From Anaerolineae bacterium (GTDB taxonomy: Bacteria > Chloroflexota > Anaerolineae > B4-G1 > SLSP01): 11,652 nucleotides of DNA. The DNA lies in contig JAFGSL010000569.1 of the NCBI GenBank assembly GCA_016934645.1, positions 1-11,652 of the forward strand, given 5' to 3'. Below the pieces are notes generated by a model that saw only the letters and a list, made by a program, of their open reading frames with translations, made no database searches and was not told the origin of the DNA. This document shows, one piece after another, positions 1 through 7,065 of this stretch. The position numbers were made by a program, and so were the translations under genes. Position 1 is the stretch's first letter. Every line of letters begins with the position of its first letter.

Positions 1-348
1 CAATTGCCCGCCCAGGCAAAGCTGCCCCAGGTCCAGGCTGTCCAACCCAAGCGGATCGAGGTTCTGGTGGATGACGTCCCGCAGTTCCTCGATGGTGCTC
101 CAACCGATTTTCACGATCAGCTTGGGGACGCGGGCGCGGTCTTGATCGAACGCGACGCGCAGCACCTTGAGCGCGTCGCCGTAGGTGTGGCTGGTGTGAA
201 ACCACACACCCGCATCCATCGCCGCGCGCGCGATGGCGACGCGGTCATCGAAAGCGATCTTGTCATCGCCGAGACGTGTCGTCCCGTAAATGTAAGAAGA
301 GAGATCAGAAAGCAGCGCCGATTTATCAACGTAAGGTATAGGATTCAT
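1..348 (-). CDS. Aldo/keto reductase-like protein, 5' part only (truncated by window edge)
   Basis: An open frame reads leftward from an ATG at 348 to the window edge, giving 116 residues with no stop. The ATG is preceded by an AAAGGAA ribosome-binding site. The protein begins MNPIPYVDKS and reads like the first strands and helices of an aldo/keto reductase (AKR) TIM barrel. IYGTTRLG (20-27) matches the usual N-terminal strand. AAMDAGVWFHTSHTYGDA (42-59) matches the 'G...fDTA..YG' signature, and LIVKIGW (77-83) carries the lysine of the third strand. Tyr56 and Lys80 sit where the catalytic Tyr and Lys are expected. The Asp of the family 'DTA' motif is replaced by His51. AKRs are NAD(P)H-dependent carbonyl reductases, and sugars are common substrates. 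The actual substrate, and whether the catalytic tetrad is complete, cannot be told from this fragment. Other possibilities are a non-canonical AKR or another TIM-barrel oxidoreductase. Confidence 0.7.
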   Translation of the reverse strand, partial: MNPIPYVDKSALLSDLSSYIYGTTRLGDDKIAFDDRVAIARAAMDAGVWFHTSHTYGDALKVLRVAFDQDRARVPKLIVKIGWSTIEELRDVIHQNLDPLGLDSLDLGQLCLGGQL

Positions 349-650
349 TGTCTGTTCCTTTCAATTAAGAATTTTCAGGCTGCGATGCGGCTTCCGGGAG
401 ATTCCCGCAACCAGAGCCGAGTCGTATACTCAATAGGATGTGGTTCGAAGTAAGCTTCGAGCTAATTCTCAATCTTGATGGGTCCCGGTGTTGAAGGCCT
501 TGGGGGAGGGCTGAATGTCTTGACGGTTATCAACAAATGTAAAGAATACGATCTCACCAGACATTTCATTCCCTCTTAAACGTGTCGATTGCCACCACAT
601 TGGGCAACTTTGGGTGGTGTTTGTACAATAGACTTGAACAAGTTACATAG
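349..650. other. 302-bp intergenic region between the AKR-like gene and the AIPR gene
   Basis: It holds the 5' flank of the AKR-like gene and the 3' flank of the AIPR gene. Visible structure: a near-palindrome ACTTGAACAAGT (632-643) just after the AIPR stop; an inverted repeat CACCAC...GTGGTG (593-598/614-619), which on the minus strand lacks a U-run and so is a poor terminator; a short hairpin TCGAAG/CTTCGA around 445-460; and CGGGA-GAT-TCCCG in 384-396. Base composition is intermediate between the AT-rich AIPR gene and its GC-rich neighbours. No convincing sigma70 promoter for the AKR-like gene was found. A short minus-strand ORF is listed separately. Confidence 0.6.
469..564 (-). CDS. Possible 31-aa small protein (unrecognised)
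   Basis: A short minus-strand ORF starts at ATG 564, six bases downstream of an AGAGGG ribosome-binding site at 571-576. It encodes 31 residues beginning MSGEIVFFTF and ending NTGTHQD. I recognise no family. An overlapping ORF in another frame (ATG at 569, stop at 462, 35 codons, Pro-rich tail) competes for the same stretch, but its start lies only one base from the Shine-Dalgarno-like site, so the 564 start fits better. It could be a real micro-protein, a decayed gene end, or chance. There is no homology evidence either way. Confidence 0.2.
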   Translation of the reverse strand: MSGEIVFFTFVDNRQDIQPSPKAFNTGTHQD

Positions 651-2762
651 CTAGCTTTTCAACTTTGGTAGAGACTCCAAGAACGTCTTACCTGGCGGTT
701 TCCATTGATATGCTATGTGTATGGTTTCCGTATTTGTTTTATCAAGGTAATATTTCATTGTTTCAACTGTCTTTACCGAATGCAGAAAACGGATTCGTCT
801 TGGAGCACTCAAATACTGGTTCTCGTTAACACTCTTCCACCTAATAACTGCTTCCTTGACAAACTCAAAGCATGTAAAGAGTAAATTTCCTTGTTTCTCG
901 GGTGAATTACTACTTTCTAGCTCCCGTGCATAACCCTTGAAATCAGGTTTTTGATATAGATCGCTGAAGCCTGGCAACTGAAGGATTTTTCTAGCAGTGG
1001 CTTCATTCAGAGGGCCGTAAACCTTTGCGAGTATCCACGCATATAGCTCAACAATTACGCCTTTCATATTGTACAGAACTTGATTAAGAACATATTCATG
1101 ATCATCCACCATTGCAGTCTTTTTGACTTCATCAGGTGAGTTATGATCTATCTTTCCACTTTTTACGAGCCGTTCTTCGCACTGTTTTCTGTTAGCGTAA
1201 GGAGTTGGTAAGTAAGCATTAACAAATTGGAAAATTAAATAACTCAGCAAATATTGCTCAGGTGCAGGCGAAAAGGGTTCGAAATTGTCTTCTGATAACT
1301 TAACTTGAGGGCCCAGAGTAATGAGATCCCAGTGTTCATCAGAAGGGCGTCTTCCAAACAACCACTCATACCGCTCTCCGTCATCGTCGAAATCAAATGC
1401 GTTGATTCTCTCGGAGGCGTCTTTGGATAACCCAATGAATGAGAGCCAAGATTTAGCAATATCTTCATTACTTACCACTCTGGAGCTATTACTGCTATAC
1501 TGATAATGCTTGGGCGTGAAATTCTTCGAAAATTGCTTTGAGCTATTGAACTCCTCGTCCTTCCGTTCGTAGAACCATCTGTAAGCAAGTTGATCGAATT
1601 TGCGATGTAGGACTCGCTGTATTCGATCATTAGAACGTAGATTCCGTGGGGACATCTTATTCTGATTATTGCTCGCAGTGACAACATCTGCTAAAAGATC
1701 CTGCTCTTTTGAATTGATTCTAATAATTCTCACTGGAACAAGACATCTATCTACAAAGTTCCTTCGAAGATTCTCATCGCGCATTTGGCTATATGCACGA
1801 TAGATAGATATTAAAGTTTGACACCCATTGATGATTTGAGGTTCTGTCAGTGTAAACCAGTTTTGATCTGGTTTGGAGAAATGCCAACCAGAACATGAAA
1901 TGGTCACTCCATTATTCAGCAAATGAAAGTTTTTCTGACCTTTCGATGTGGATAGAGTCTTGATTATTTCCTTGTTTATGGATGAGCGTTTTAAATAGTA
2001 TCGAACATTCAAGTCGAACAAGGACATTCTATATTGCTCAAATAGGTCGTAAAACTGCATAGCAGGGATCAAAGCATAACCCCATTGGTTCGTGTGCACC
2101 TGTGTATCAGACTGGTAGTAAAATTTCACTCTTTGTGGGCGGTCCTTCGCAATTGAAGATAGACTCAACTCGGTTTCTATTCTATCAAAGTCGATAACAG
2201 TTATTTCAAGCTCGGGCTCTTCTTCAGTATCGCCGTTGGCACCCCATACCGTTTTTAGTTCTAGCAATTTTTCCCTCGCTGGTGGTGTCAGTTTGCCAAA
2301 GAATGCGAGTGCCACTTCTAGCTTATAAGCACTCCCGGCCTCCTCCGAGAGATTCTTTCTTGCACGATATTGATTCCTAGCCTCTTGTGCTTGCTCATTA
2401 CCTGTAGCAATTCCAGAATCATCTGTCAGAAAGGTCAAGATGTCCTCAAGCTCATTGACCAAATCTGCTCCAAATGACCTGATTTGGCCCTCTTCCTCAA
2501 GTAGCTCAAACTCTGGCAACTTGCATTGGTATGCTACAAAGCGATCTTCTCCGGCATGGTAGAAATCAATCTTCTGATCCAGTTTTCGATCACAAATCTT
2601 GATCTTACTGGGAGGTAAGTTTTCAAATTGATCTCCTATAAAGTACAAGAATAATCTATGGTAATCATCTGTGAGTTCTGGTACATCATCCTGCAATTGT
2701 TCTAATCGCTTTCTCAGCATTTGCGTTGTTTCTCTGATCTCTTCCTTTTTAAAATCGATCAT
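651..2762 (-). CDS. AIPR-family (abortive phage infection) protein with Mrr-like nuclease motif
   Basis: This encodes 703 residues from ATG 2762. The open frame extends upstream to a GTG at 2828, but a strong AAGGAG site six bases before 2762 fixes the start. Three parts are visible. Near the N-terminus, IDFY (65-68) and YQCK (78-81) give the D-x12-QxK pattern of Mrr-like PD-(D/E)XK nucleases (D66, Q79, K81). Residues 85-150 are acidic and helical. The core matches the AIPR family: LLNNGVTI (281-288), PQIINGCQT (308-316), VPVRII (342-347), TASNNQNKMSPRNLRSND (362-379) and WFYERK (396-401). The family is linked to phage resistance, and an N-terminal restriction-type nuclease fold is known in related proteins, so DNA or RNA cleavage during infection is the likely role. 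The gene is much richer in A+T than its neighbours, which suggests horizontal acquisition. No methyltransferase, helicase or antitoxin partner is adjacent. The family call is firm; the nuclease call is moderate. Confidence 0.85.
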   Translation of the reverse strand: MIDFKKEEIRETTQMLRKRLEQLQDDVPELTDDYHRLFLYFIGDQFENLPPSKIKICDRKLDQKIDFYHAGEDRFVAYQCKLPEFELLEEEGQIRSFGADLVNELEDILTFLTDDSGIATGNEQAQEARNQYRARKNLSEEAGSAYKLEVALAFFGKLTPPAREKLLELKTVWGANGDTEEEPELEITVIDFDRIETELSLSSIAKDRPQRVKFYYQSDTQVHTNQWGYALIPAMQFYDLFEQYRMSLFDLNVRYYLKRSSINKEIIKTLSTSKGQKNFHLLNNGVTISCSGWHFSKPDQNWFTLTEPQIINGCQTLISIYRAYSQMRDENLRRNFVDRCLVPVRIIRINSKEQDLLADVVTASNNQNKMSPRNLRSNDRIQRVLHRKFDQLAYRWFYERKDEEFNSSKQFSKNFTPKHYQYSSNSSRVVSNEDIAKSWLSFIGLSKDASERINAFDFDDDGERYEWLFGRRPSDEHWDLITLGPQVKLSEDNFEPFSPAPEQYLLSYLIFQFVNAYLPTPYANRKQCEERLVKSGKIDHNSPDEVKKTAMVDDHEYVLNQVLYNMKGVIVELYAWILAKVYGPLNEATARKILQLPGFSDLYQKPDFKGYARELESSNSPEKQGNLLFTCFEFVKEAVIRWKSVNENQYLSAPRRIRFLHSVKTVETMKYYLDKTNTETIHIAYQWKPPGKTFLESLPKLKS

Positions 2763-2768
2763 TTCCAT

Positions 2769-2774
2769 CTCCTT
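2769..2774 (-). promoter_or_regulatory. Ribosome-binding site fixing the AIPR start
   Basis: AAGGAG on the minus strand lies six bases upstream of the ATG at 2762. It makes the MIDFKK start far more likely than the upstream GTG at 2828 or the ATG at 2768, which nearly touches the site. Confidence 0.7.
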
Positions 2775-2858
2775 ACGCAATTTCGAAAATCCGGAATGTT
2801 TATGGTTAGCAAGTACTAGAAAAAGCACTTCTGAAGAATGTACTCATCTCACCACCAC

Positions 2859-3554
2859 CTACCCAATCACAAACATCTCATCCTGCGTCAAACCGGCCTG
2901 TTCCGCCATCTCGATGCAGTAATGGAAATTCCCGGCGTTCTGGTTCCGTCCGTTGGTGCCGAAGGTGAATTTGATGCCCGCGTCCTTCGCCATGCGGATG
3001 AACCGCAAGCTGGGTACGCGCACGTTCTCGGCGATCTCCAGGGCGATGTTTCGCGCCTTCGCCAAATCGATGATGAGGCGCATACGCTCCTCAGTCCAGA
3101 TTTCGTCGTAGTGCCGGGCGAAGTTGATGGGCAGGTAAGTGGGACGCGCGAAGATGTGAATCGGTTCGTTCGTCAAAATGTGGACGATGTGCTTGATATA
3201 CCGCTCGATGAAGGCGCCCATATCCTCGATGAAGTTGTCGTGACGCCAAATCGAAAGCCAACGACCATCATCGAGGGGAACAGTGTCGGCATCCATCAAG
3301 ACATAATCCAACCGAGCAATGACCTCCGGGGAGAAGTCCTGTGCCCAATGGATGTGCATCGGTTGCAGGCCAGCGTAGACGGGATAAGCCCTGAGCCGCT
3401 GGATGTATGCCAGCATATCCGCATCCGTCTCAATCGGCGATCCGGCGCCGGGATGCGCGACAATACCAAACTTCATCCCACGTTGCTCGGCCAGCGCAAC
3501 GGCTTGCGCAACGGTTAAATCGTCACTCAGGTGAACGTGATAGTCGATGATCAT
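2859..3554 (-). CDS. PHP-domain metal-dependent hydrolase-like protein
   Basis: A 231-residue protein beginning MIIDYHVHLS. DYHVHL (4-9) is the first PHP metal-binding motif (HxH), VAHPGAG (32-38) matches the second His region, and HIFARPTYLP (133-142) together with NIALEIAENVR (169-179) follow the usual PHP barrel order. PHP proteins are distorted TIM barrels that hydrolyse phosphoesters, for example histidinol phosphate or nucleic-acid ends. The final motif, normally a strand ending in D-x-H, reads FTFGTNGRNQN (196-206), so both the Asp and the His ligand appear to be missing. The metal site may be altered or the protein may be a divergent subfamily. The ATG starts one base after the glgC stop (TGATATG), with no strong ribosome site of its own, so translational coupling to glgC is likely. 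The gene ends 96 bases before the AIPR start. The substrate is unknown. Confidence 0.8.
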   Translation of the reverse strand: MIIDYHVHLSDDLTVAQAVALAEQRGMKFGIVAHPGAGSPIETDADMLAYIQRLRAYPVYAGLQPMHIHWAQDFSPEVIARLDYVLMDADTVPLDDGRWLSIWRHDNFIEDMGAFIERYIKHIVHILTNEPIHIFARPTYLPINFARHYDEIWTEERMRLIIDLAKARNIALEIAENVRVPSLRFIRMAKDAGIKFTFGTNGRNQNAGNFHYCIEMAEQAGLTQDEMFVIG

Positions 3555-3555
3555 A

Positions 3556-4818
3556 TCAAATCACTGTATTGTCGGGGATGACCGCGCCTTTGGGGACAAC
3601 GACAATGCCATCGCGCACCACGTAGTTGTCGGTTTCCTCGTCCGGCGAGCCCACATGGTTGCGGATAACAACATTGCGCCCAATGCGCACGTTCTTGTCA
3701 AGGATAGCGTTTTCGATAACGCTACCGCGTCCTACCCCCATATCGGGCAAGCCAAGGCGCTGGTTCTCGTCGATCTCCACCAGCGATTCGAAGTCGTCAG
3801 CCCCCATCATCACCACGCGGTGTAAATGCGCGCCATCATTGACGATACTGCGCAGTCCAATAACGCTATCGGCGATAGCGGCGTGATCAAGCCGGCAACC
3901 AGGTGCAATCCACACACGCATCAAGCTCGAATCGACAATGCGACTGCCCGGAAGGAAGCGCGGGCGCGTGTAGATGGGCCATTCCGCTGAGAAAAAGTCG
4001 AAGGGCGGATTGGGGCTGGTCAATGCCAGGTTGACATCGTAGAAGGAGCGCATCGTGCCGATGTCCGCCCAATACCCCTCAAAAGTGTGGGCGAACACGC
4101 GCAGACCCTTCTCAATCGCCGCCGGGATGATATCATGCCCGAAATCCGAACCGGTTTCGCTGCGCAATACATCCACCAGCGTCTTCGTACGGAAAACGTA
4201 GATGCCCATTGAGGCCATATAGGGTTTGTCTCCCTCAAGACTTTCCAAACCGCTCAACTGGTCCGCTGGTGGCTTTTCGCTGAACTGATGGATACGGCCT
4301 TCTTTATCCGCCTGCAAAATCCCCAGGCTCGTCGCATCCTCCGCCTTGACAGGCTTGACCGCGATGGTGATGTCTGCTTCGTGCGTACCGTGGAAACGGA
4401 CGAATTCAGCGTAATCCATGCGGTAGAGATGATCGCCAGCAAGAATCAGAATATCGCGTGGACTGGGGACCTGGAGCTGAAAGAGTTGTTTGCGGAGCGC
4501 GTCCGCCGTCCCCTGATACCAGGACTTGCTCAGCGGTGTTTGCTCTGCTGCCAGAATCCGCACCCATCCGCCGGAGAAATTGTCGAACTGGTAGGTGCGC
4601 ACGACATGCCTGTGTAACGAGACAGAATTGTACTGTGTCAGCACATAGATGCGATTCACGCCGGAGTGAATGCAATTGCTGATCGGAATATCGATCAATC
4701 GGTAGTAGCCCGCCAGCGGTACAGCAGGTTTCGCGCGCAGCTTGGTTAGGGGGTAGAGCCGTGACCCTGCGCCCCCACCCATAATCACAGCCAAGACGTC
4801 TTTCATAAAACTCAACAT
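3556..4818 (-). CDS. glgC: Glucose-1-phosphate adenylyltransferase (ADP-glucose pyrophosphorylase)
   Basis: A 420-residue protein that makes ADP-glucose from ATP and glucose-1-phosphate, the committed step of bacterial glycogen synthesis in the cytoplasm. Visible signatures: the nucleotide-binding loop GGGAGSRLYPLT (14-25) followed by RAKPAVPLAG (28-37), YRLIDIPISN (39-48), WYQGTADAL (100-108), GDHLYRMDY (128-136, catalytic Asp region), FSEKP (179-183, sugar-phosphate-binding Lys), FGHDIIP (226-232) and YWADIGTM (249-256). The C-terminal third is a left-handed beta-helix ending IPDNTVI. The RLIDIPISNC block and the length resemble the plant/cyanobacterial branch more than the enterobacterial one. 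The start at 4818 follows AAGGGGGA at a spacing of about seven bases; an in-frame ATG four codons further lacks such a site. Transcription probably starts from the promoter at 4891-4919 and continues into the PHP gene. No glycogen synthase or branching enzyme lies in the window. Confidence 0.96.
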   Translation of the reverse strand: MLSFMKDVLAVIMGGGAGSRLYPLTKLRAKPAVPLAGYYRLIDIPISNCIHSGVNRIYVLTQYNSVSLHRHVVRTYQFDNFSGGWVRILAAEQTPLSKSWYQGTADALRKQLFQLQVPSPRDILILAGDHLYRMDYAEFVRFHGTHEADITIAVKPVKAEDATSLGILQADKEGRIHQFSEKPPADQLSGLESLEGDKPYMASMGIYVFRTKTLVDVLRSETGSDFGHDIIPAAIEKGLRVFAHTFEGYWADIGTMRSFYDVNLALTSPNPPFDFFSAEWPIYTRPRFLPGSRIVDSSLMRVWIAPGCRLDHAAIADSVIGLRSIVNDGAHLHRVVMMGADDFESLVEIDENQRLGLPDMGVGRGSVIENAILDKNVRIGRNVVIRNHVGSPDEETDNYVVRDGIVVVPKGAVIPDNTVI

Positions 4819-4890
4819 GGCAGGTCCCCCTTAAATTGTATGTGATGGTGAACTGATGCTGCCTTTGCACTATCCAACTTTTATACTCTT

Positions 4891-4919
4891 ATTATAGTAA
4901 CAGGCGTGAAATAAAGCAA
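4891..4919 (-). promoter_or_regulatory. sigma70-type promoter for glgC
   Basis: On the minus strand, TTGCTT (4914-4919) is followed by a 17-base spacer and a perfect TATAAT (4891-4896). Transcription should begin near 4884, leaving a leader of about 65 bases before the glgC start. It points away from the promoter at 4949-4976, with 29 bp between the two -35 boxes. Confidence 0.7.
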
Positions 4920-4948
4920 CACACATTTGCACGTTTTCTTACAGAATA

Positions 4949-4976
4949 TTGACAGATAGCCGGATCGGGTTATAGT
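4949..4976 (+). promoter_or_regulatory. sigma70-type promoter for the membrane glycosyltransferase gene
   Basis: A consensus TTGACA (4949-4954), a 16-base spacer and TATAGT (4971-4976). The expected transcription start is about 4982-4986, which coincides with the ATG at 4986. The transcript would therefore be leaderless or nearly so. Confidence 0.65.
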
Positions 4977-4985
4977 TTGGCGGTG

Positions 4986-7022
4986 ATGGAAAATACTCAA
5001 ACGCGCAAAACAAAACCGCGCCATCCGTGGTTTCTCCTGGCGCTCATCATAGTACTGGCGTTTGGGCTGCGCTTCGAACGCCCCACGCTGACCGAGTTCA
5101 AACGCGACGAAGCCACGGTCGCGCGAAGAGCGCAAGCGATTGCCTACGAGGGCTACCTTCCAGCCATCGGCGTCGACGCTTCCATGGGCATCGACAACTT
5201 CCCACTCACGCTTTACTTGATGGCACTCCCCATCCGCCTATGGCCTGATCCGCTCGCGGCGGTGCTTTTCACAATGCTGCTCAACGCGGTCGCGGTGTGG
5301 GGCGGTTATGCCTTCGGGAAAGCCTACTTTGACGCACGTGTGGGGCTTATTGCTGCACTGCTTTTCGCCGTCAATCCCTGGGCGGTGCTCTATGCCCGCA
5401 AAATCTGGTGCCAGAACATGCCCTGGGCTACGCTGATCTTCTTCGCGGCGCTGTTCGCCGTGTTCGTCAAAGGACGACGTTGGTTCCTGGTGCTCACGTG
5501 CGTCGGTGCCGCAGCGATGATCGGCCTGCACCTCAGTGGCCTGGCGGCGATTCCCATTTTGGGGCTGGCGATCCTGCTGTACCGGGATCGGGTTTCACCC
5601 AAAACGCTCGCGGTAGGCGCGTTGGCAGCGCTTGTCGCTGTCAGCCCATACATTCTCCACGATGCGCAGAATGGATGGGAAAACTTTCGCGGTGTCTTCG
5701 ACTATGCAGGAGGCAATGGGACATTCTCGTGGGATGCGGTACGCTACGCCTTTATGATCGCGGGGAGTTACGGAATTCCCGGGCAGGCCGGCGCGTTCCA
5801 CGCGCAGTTCCAGGAAAGCGTCCTCAACCTTTGGTGGATGAACCATGTGATGACGGGGTTAATCGTCGCCGGGCTGCTCTATGCGCTGGTGCAGACGTTC
5901 CGAGGCGAGACACAGGAGCAACGACGCAGCTTCGCCCTGCTGCTGCTATGGTTCTGTGTCCCCATCGCGCTGCAACTGCGGCCCAGCACGGCGACCCAGC
6001 CACATTACTTCATTATGCTGTACCCGGTGCAGTTTCTCCTCGTCGCCATCCTGCTCACACGTGGATTGGAACACCTACCACGGCCCAGAATATCACTGGG
6101 CACACTCAAGTTCACGCTTTCGGCGGCTGTTCTGACCGTGGGGCTGCTTGTCTGGAGTGGCTGGCAGATCTCTGTAATCCTCCAACAGCGCGTCTACATG
6201 ACCGAGCATCCCTCAACCGGCGGGTATGGCATCCCCTTCCGCTACACCCGCGCGGCAGCAGGAAGTGCGAAAACCCTCGCTGATGGCGCTGAGATTATCG
6301 TGATCGGCGAGAACAACCGCCCGTTTACGACCGAGACACCGACCGTCTTCGAGGCACTGCTTTTTGGGACGCCGCACCGCTTCACCGATGGACGCGCGGC
6401 ATTGCCAGTGCCGGATAGCGAGCGCACCGTCTATCTGGTTGGCCCGCTGTACGATGACACGGGCGGCACACTCGCGCCAATACTCCAGCGGTTGGAAACG
6501 TGGGAGTCCGTCGCCCCTGGACCTGTCACATGGTTGGCAGATGGCATCATGTATCGCACCTTCGTCCGAGAGAACACTGACCGCAATGAGGTCATCGCGG
6601 GAATGCAGCCGTTGGCGGCGGGGATTCCGTTTGCTAACAACGTCGTCTTCGCAGCTTACGAAGCGCCAGAGACGACAACAACGGGGACAAATCTCGAGGT
6701 TTGGCTGGCCTGGTGGCTACGCGAGCTACCGCCATCCGGCATCGACTATCACTTCACACTACAACTGCTGGATGAGAACGGTAGGCTACGCGCGCAAGAT
6801 GATCACGCGGGCTTTCCGGCGGACTATTGGCAAACCGGCGATCTCGTCCTGAGCCGGTTTACCATCCCTATCCCTGCGAACCTCGAAGCAGGAAGTTACC
6901 GACTCCGTGCCGGGATGTACAGTTTCCCGGACATCACCAGCGTGCCAGTTGTCGATCCCCAAGGGATGCCGGTTGATGATGGGGTAACTCTGGAAACCCT
7001 CGCCATCACCGCTACACCCTAA
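4986..7022 (+). CDS. GT39-like multipass membrane glycosyltransferase with extracytoplasmic C-terminal domain
   Basis: The protein has 678 residues from ATG 4986. After a basic cytoplasmic tail (1-14) comes a first membrane segment (about 15-28), then a loop with FKRDEATVARRAQ (38-50). The acidic DE (41-42) sits where GT-C enzymes of the GT39/ArnT type carry the catalytic acidic residue. IDNFPLTLYL further on matches the second loop of these enzymes. Several more hydrophobic segments follow up to about residue 385. The last roughly 280 residues are mostly non-membrane, beta-rich and probably outside the membrane. Such enzymes move a sugar from a polyprenyl-phosphate donor to protein or lipid at the outer face of the membrane; donor and acceptor are unknown here. 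A TTG at 4977 is in frame, but it overlaps the end of the -10 box of the promoter at 4949-4976, so 4986 is preferred. The gene stands alone on the plus strand. The family call is by topology and loop motifs, not by clear sequence identity. Confidence 0.75.
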   Translation: MENTQTRKTKPRHPWFLLALIIVLAFGLRFERPTLTEFKRDEATVARRAQAIAYEGYLPAIGVDASMGIDNFPLTLYLMALPIRLWPDPLAAVLFTMLLNAVAVWGGYAFGKAYFDARVGLIAALLFAVNPWAVLYARKIWCQNMPWATLIFFAALFAVFVKGRRWFLVLTCVGAAAMIGLHLSGLAAIPILGLAILLYRDRVSPKTLAVGALAALVAVSPYILHDAQNGWENFRGVFDYAGGNGTFSWDAVRYAFMIAGSYGIPGQAGAFHAQFQESVLNLWWMNHVMTGLIVAGLLYALVQTFRGETQEQRRSFALLLLWFCVPIALQLRPSTATQPHYFIMLYPVQFLLVAILLTRGLEHLPRPRISLGTLKFTLSAAVLTVGLLVWSGWQISVILQQRVYMTEHPSTGGYGIPFRYTRAAAGSAKTLADGAEIIVIGENNRPFTTETPTVFEALLFGTPHRFTDGRAALPVPDSERTVYLVGPLYDDTGGTLAPILQRLETWESVAPGPVTWLADGIMYRTFVRENTDRNEVIAGMQPLAAGIPFANNVVFAAYEAPETTTTGTNLEVWLAWWLRELPPSGIDYHFTLQLLDENGRLRAQDDHAGFPADYWQTGDLVLSRFTIPIPANLEAGSYRLRAGMYSFPDITSVPVVDPQGMPVDDGVTLETLAITATP

Positions 7023-7026
7023 CATT

Positions 7027-7065
7027 GATAAAAACGGTAGATAGGTTTTCACCTGTCTACCGTTT
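7027..7065 (-). terminator. Rho-independent terminator, chiefly for mrp
   Basis: A 15-bp stem with a single G-T wobble (arms 7032-7046 and 7051-7065, loop TTTC). Read on the minus strand it is followed by a run of T (complement of AAAAA at 7030-7034), giving a classic intrinsic terminator just after the mrp stop. Read on the plus strand, the right arm is followed by GCCG rather than a T-run, so termination of the glycosyltransferase transcript would be weaker. Confidence 0.7.

Noticed and set aside
593..619. CACCAC/GTGGTG inverted repeat as the AIPR terminator
   Set aside because: The loop is 15 bases and no T-run follows on the minus strand, so it does not qualify as an intrinsic terminator.
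2763..2828. Upstream GTG (2828) as the AIPR start
   Set aside because: It would place a strong, well-spaced ribosome site inside the coding region, and the extra 22 residues add no family motif.
2838..3518. A 226-codon plus-strand frame opposite the PHP gene
   Set aside because: It is antisense to a protein with clear PHP motifs, and it has no ribosome site or recognisable domain.
5408..6283. A 291-codon plus-strand open frame inside the glycosyltransferase gene
   Set aside because: Its translation is rich in Arg, Pro and Ala with no motif, while the overlapping frame has membrane segments and family motifs.
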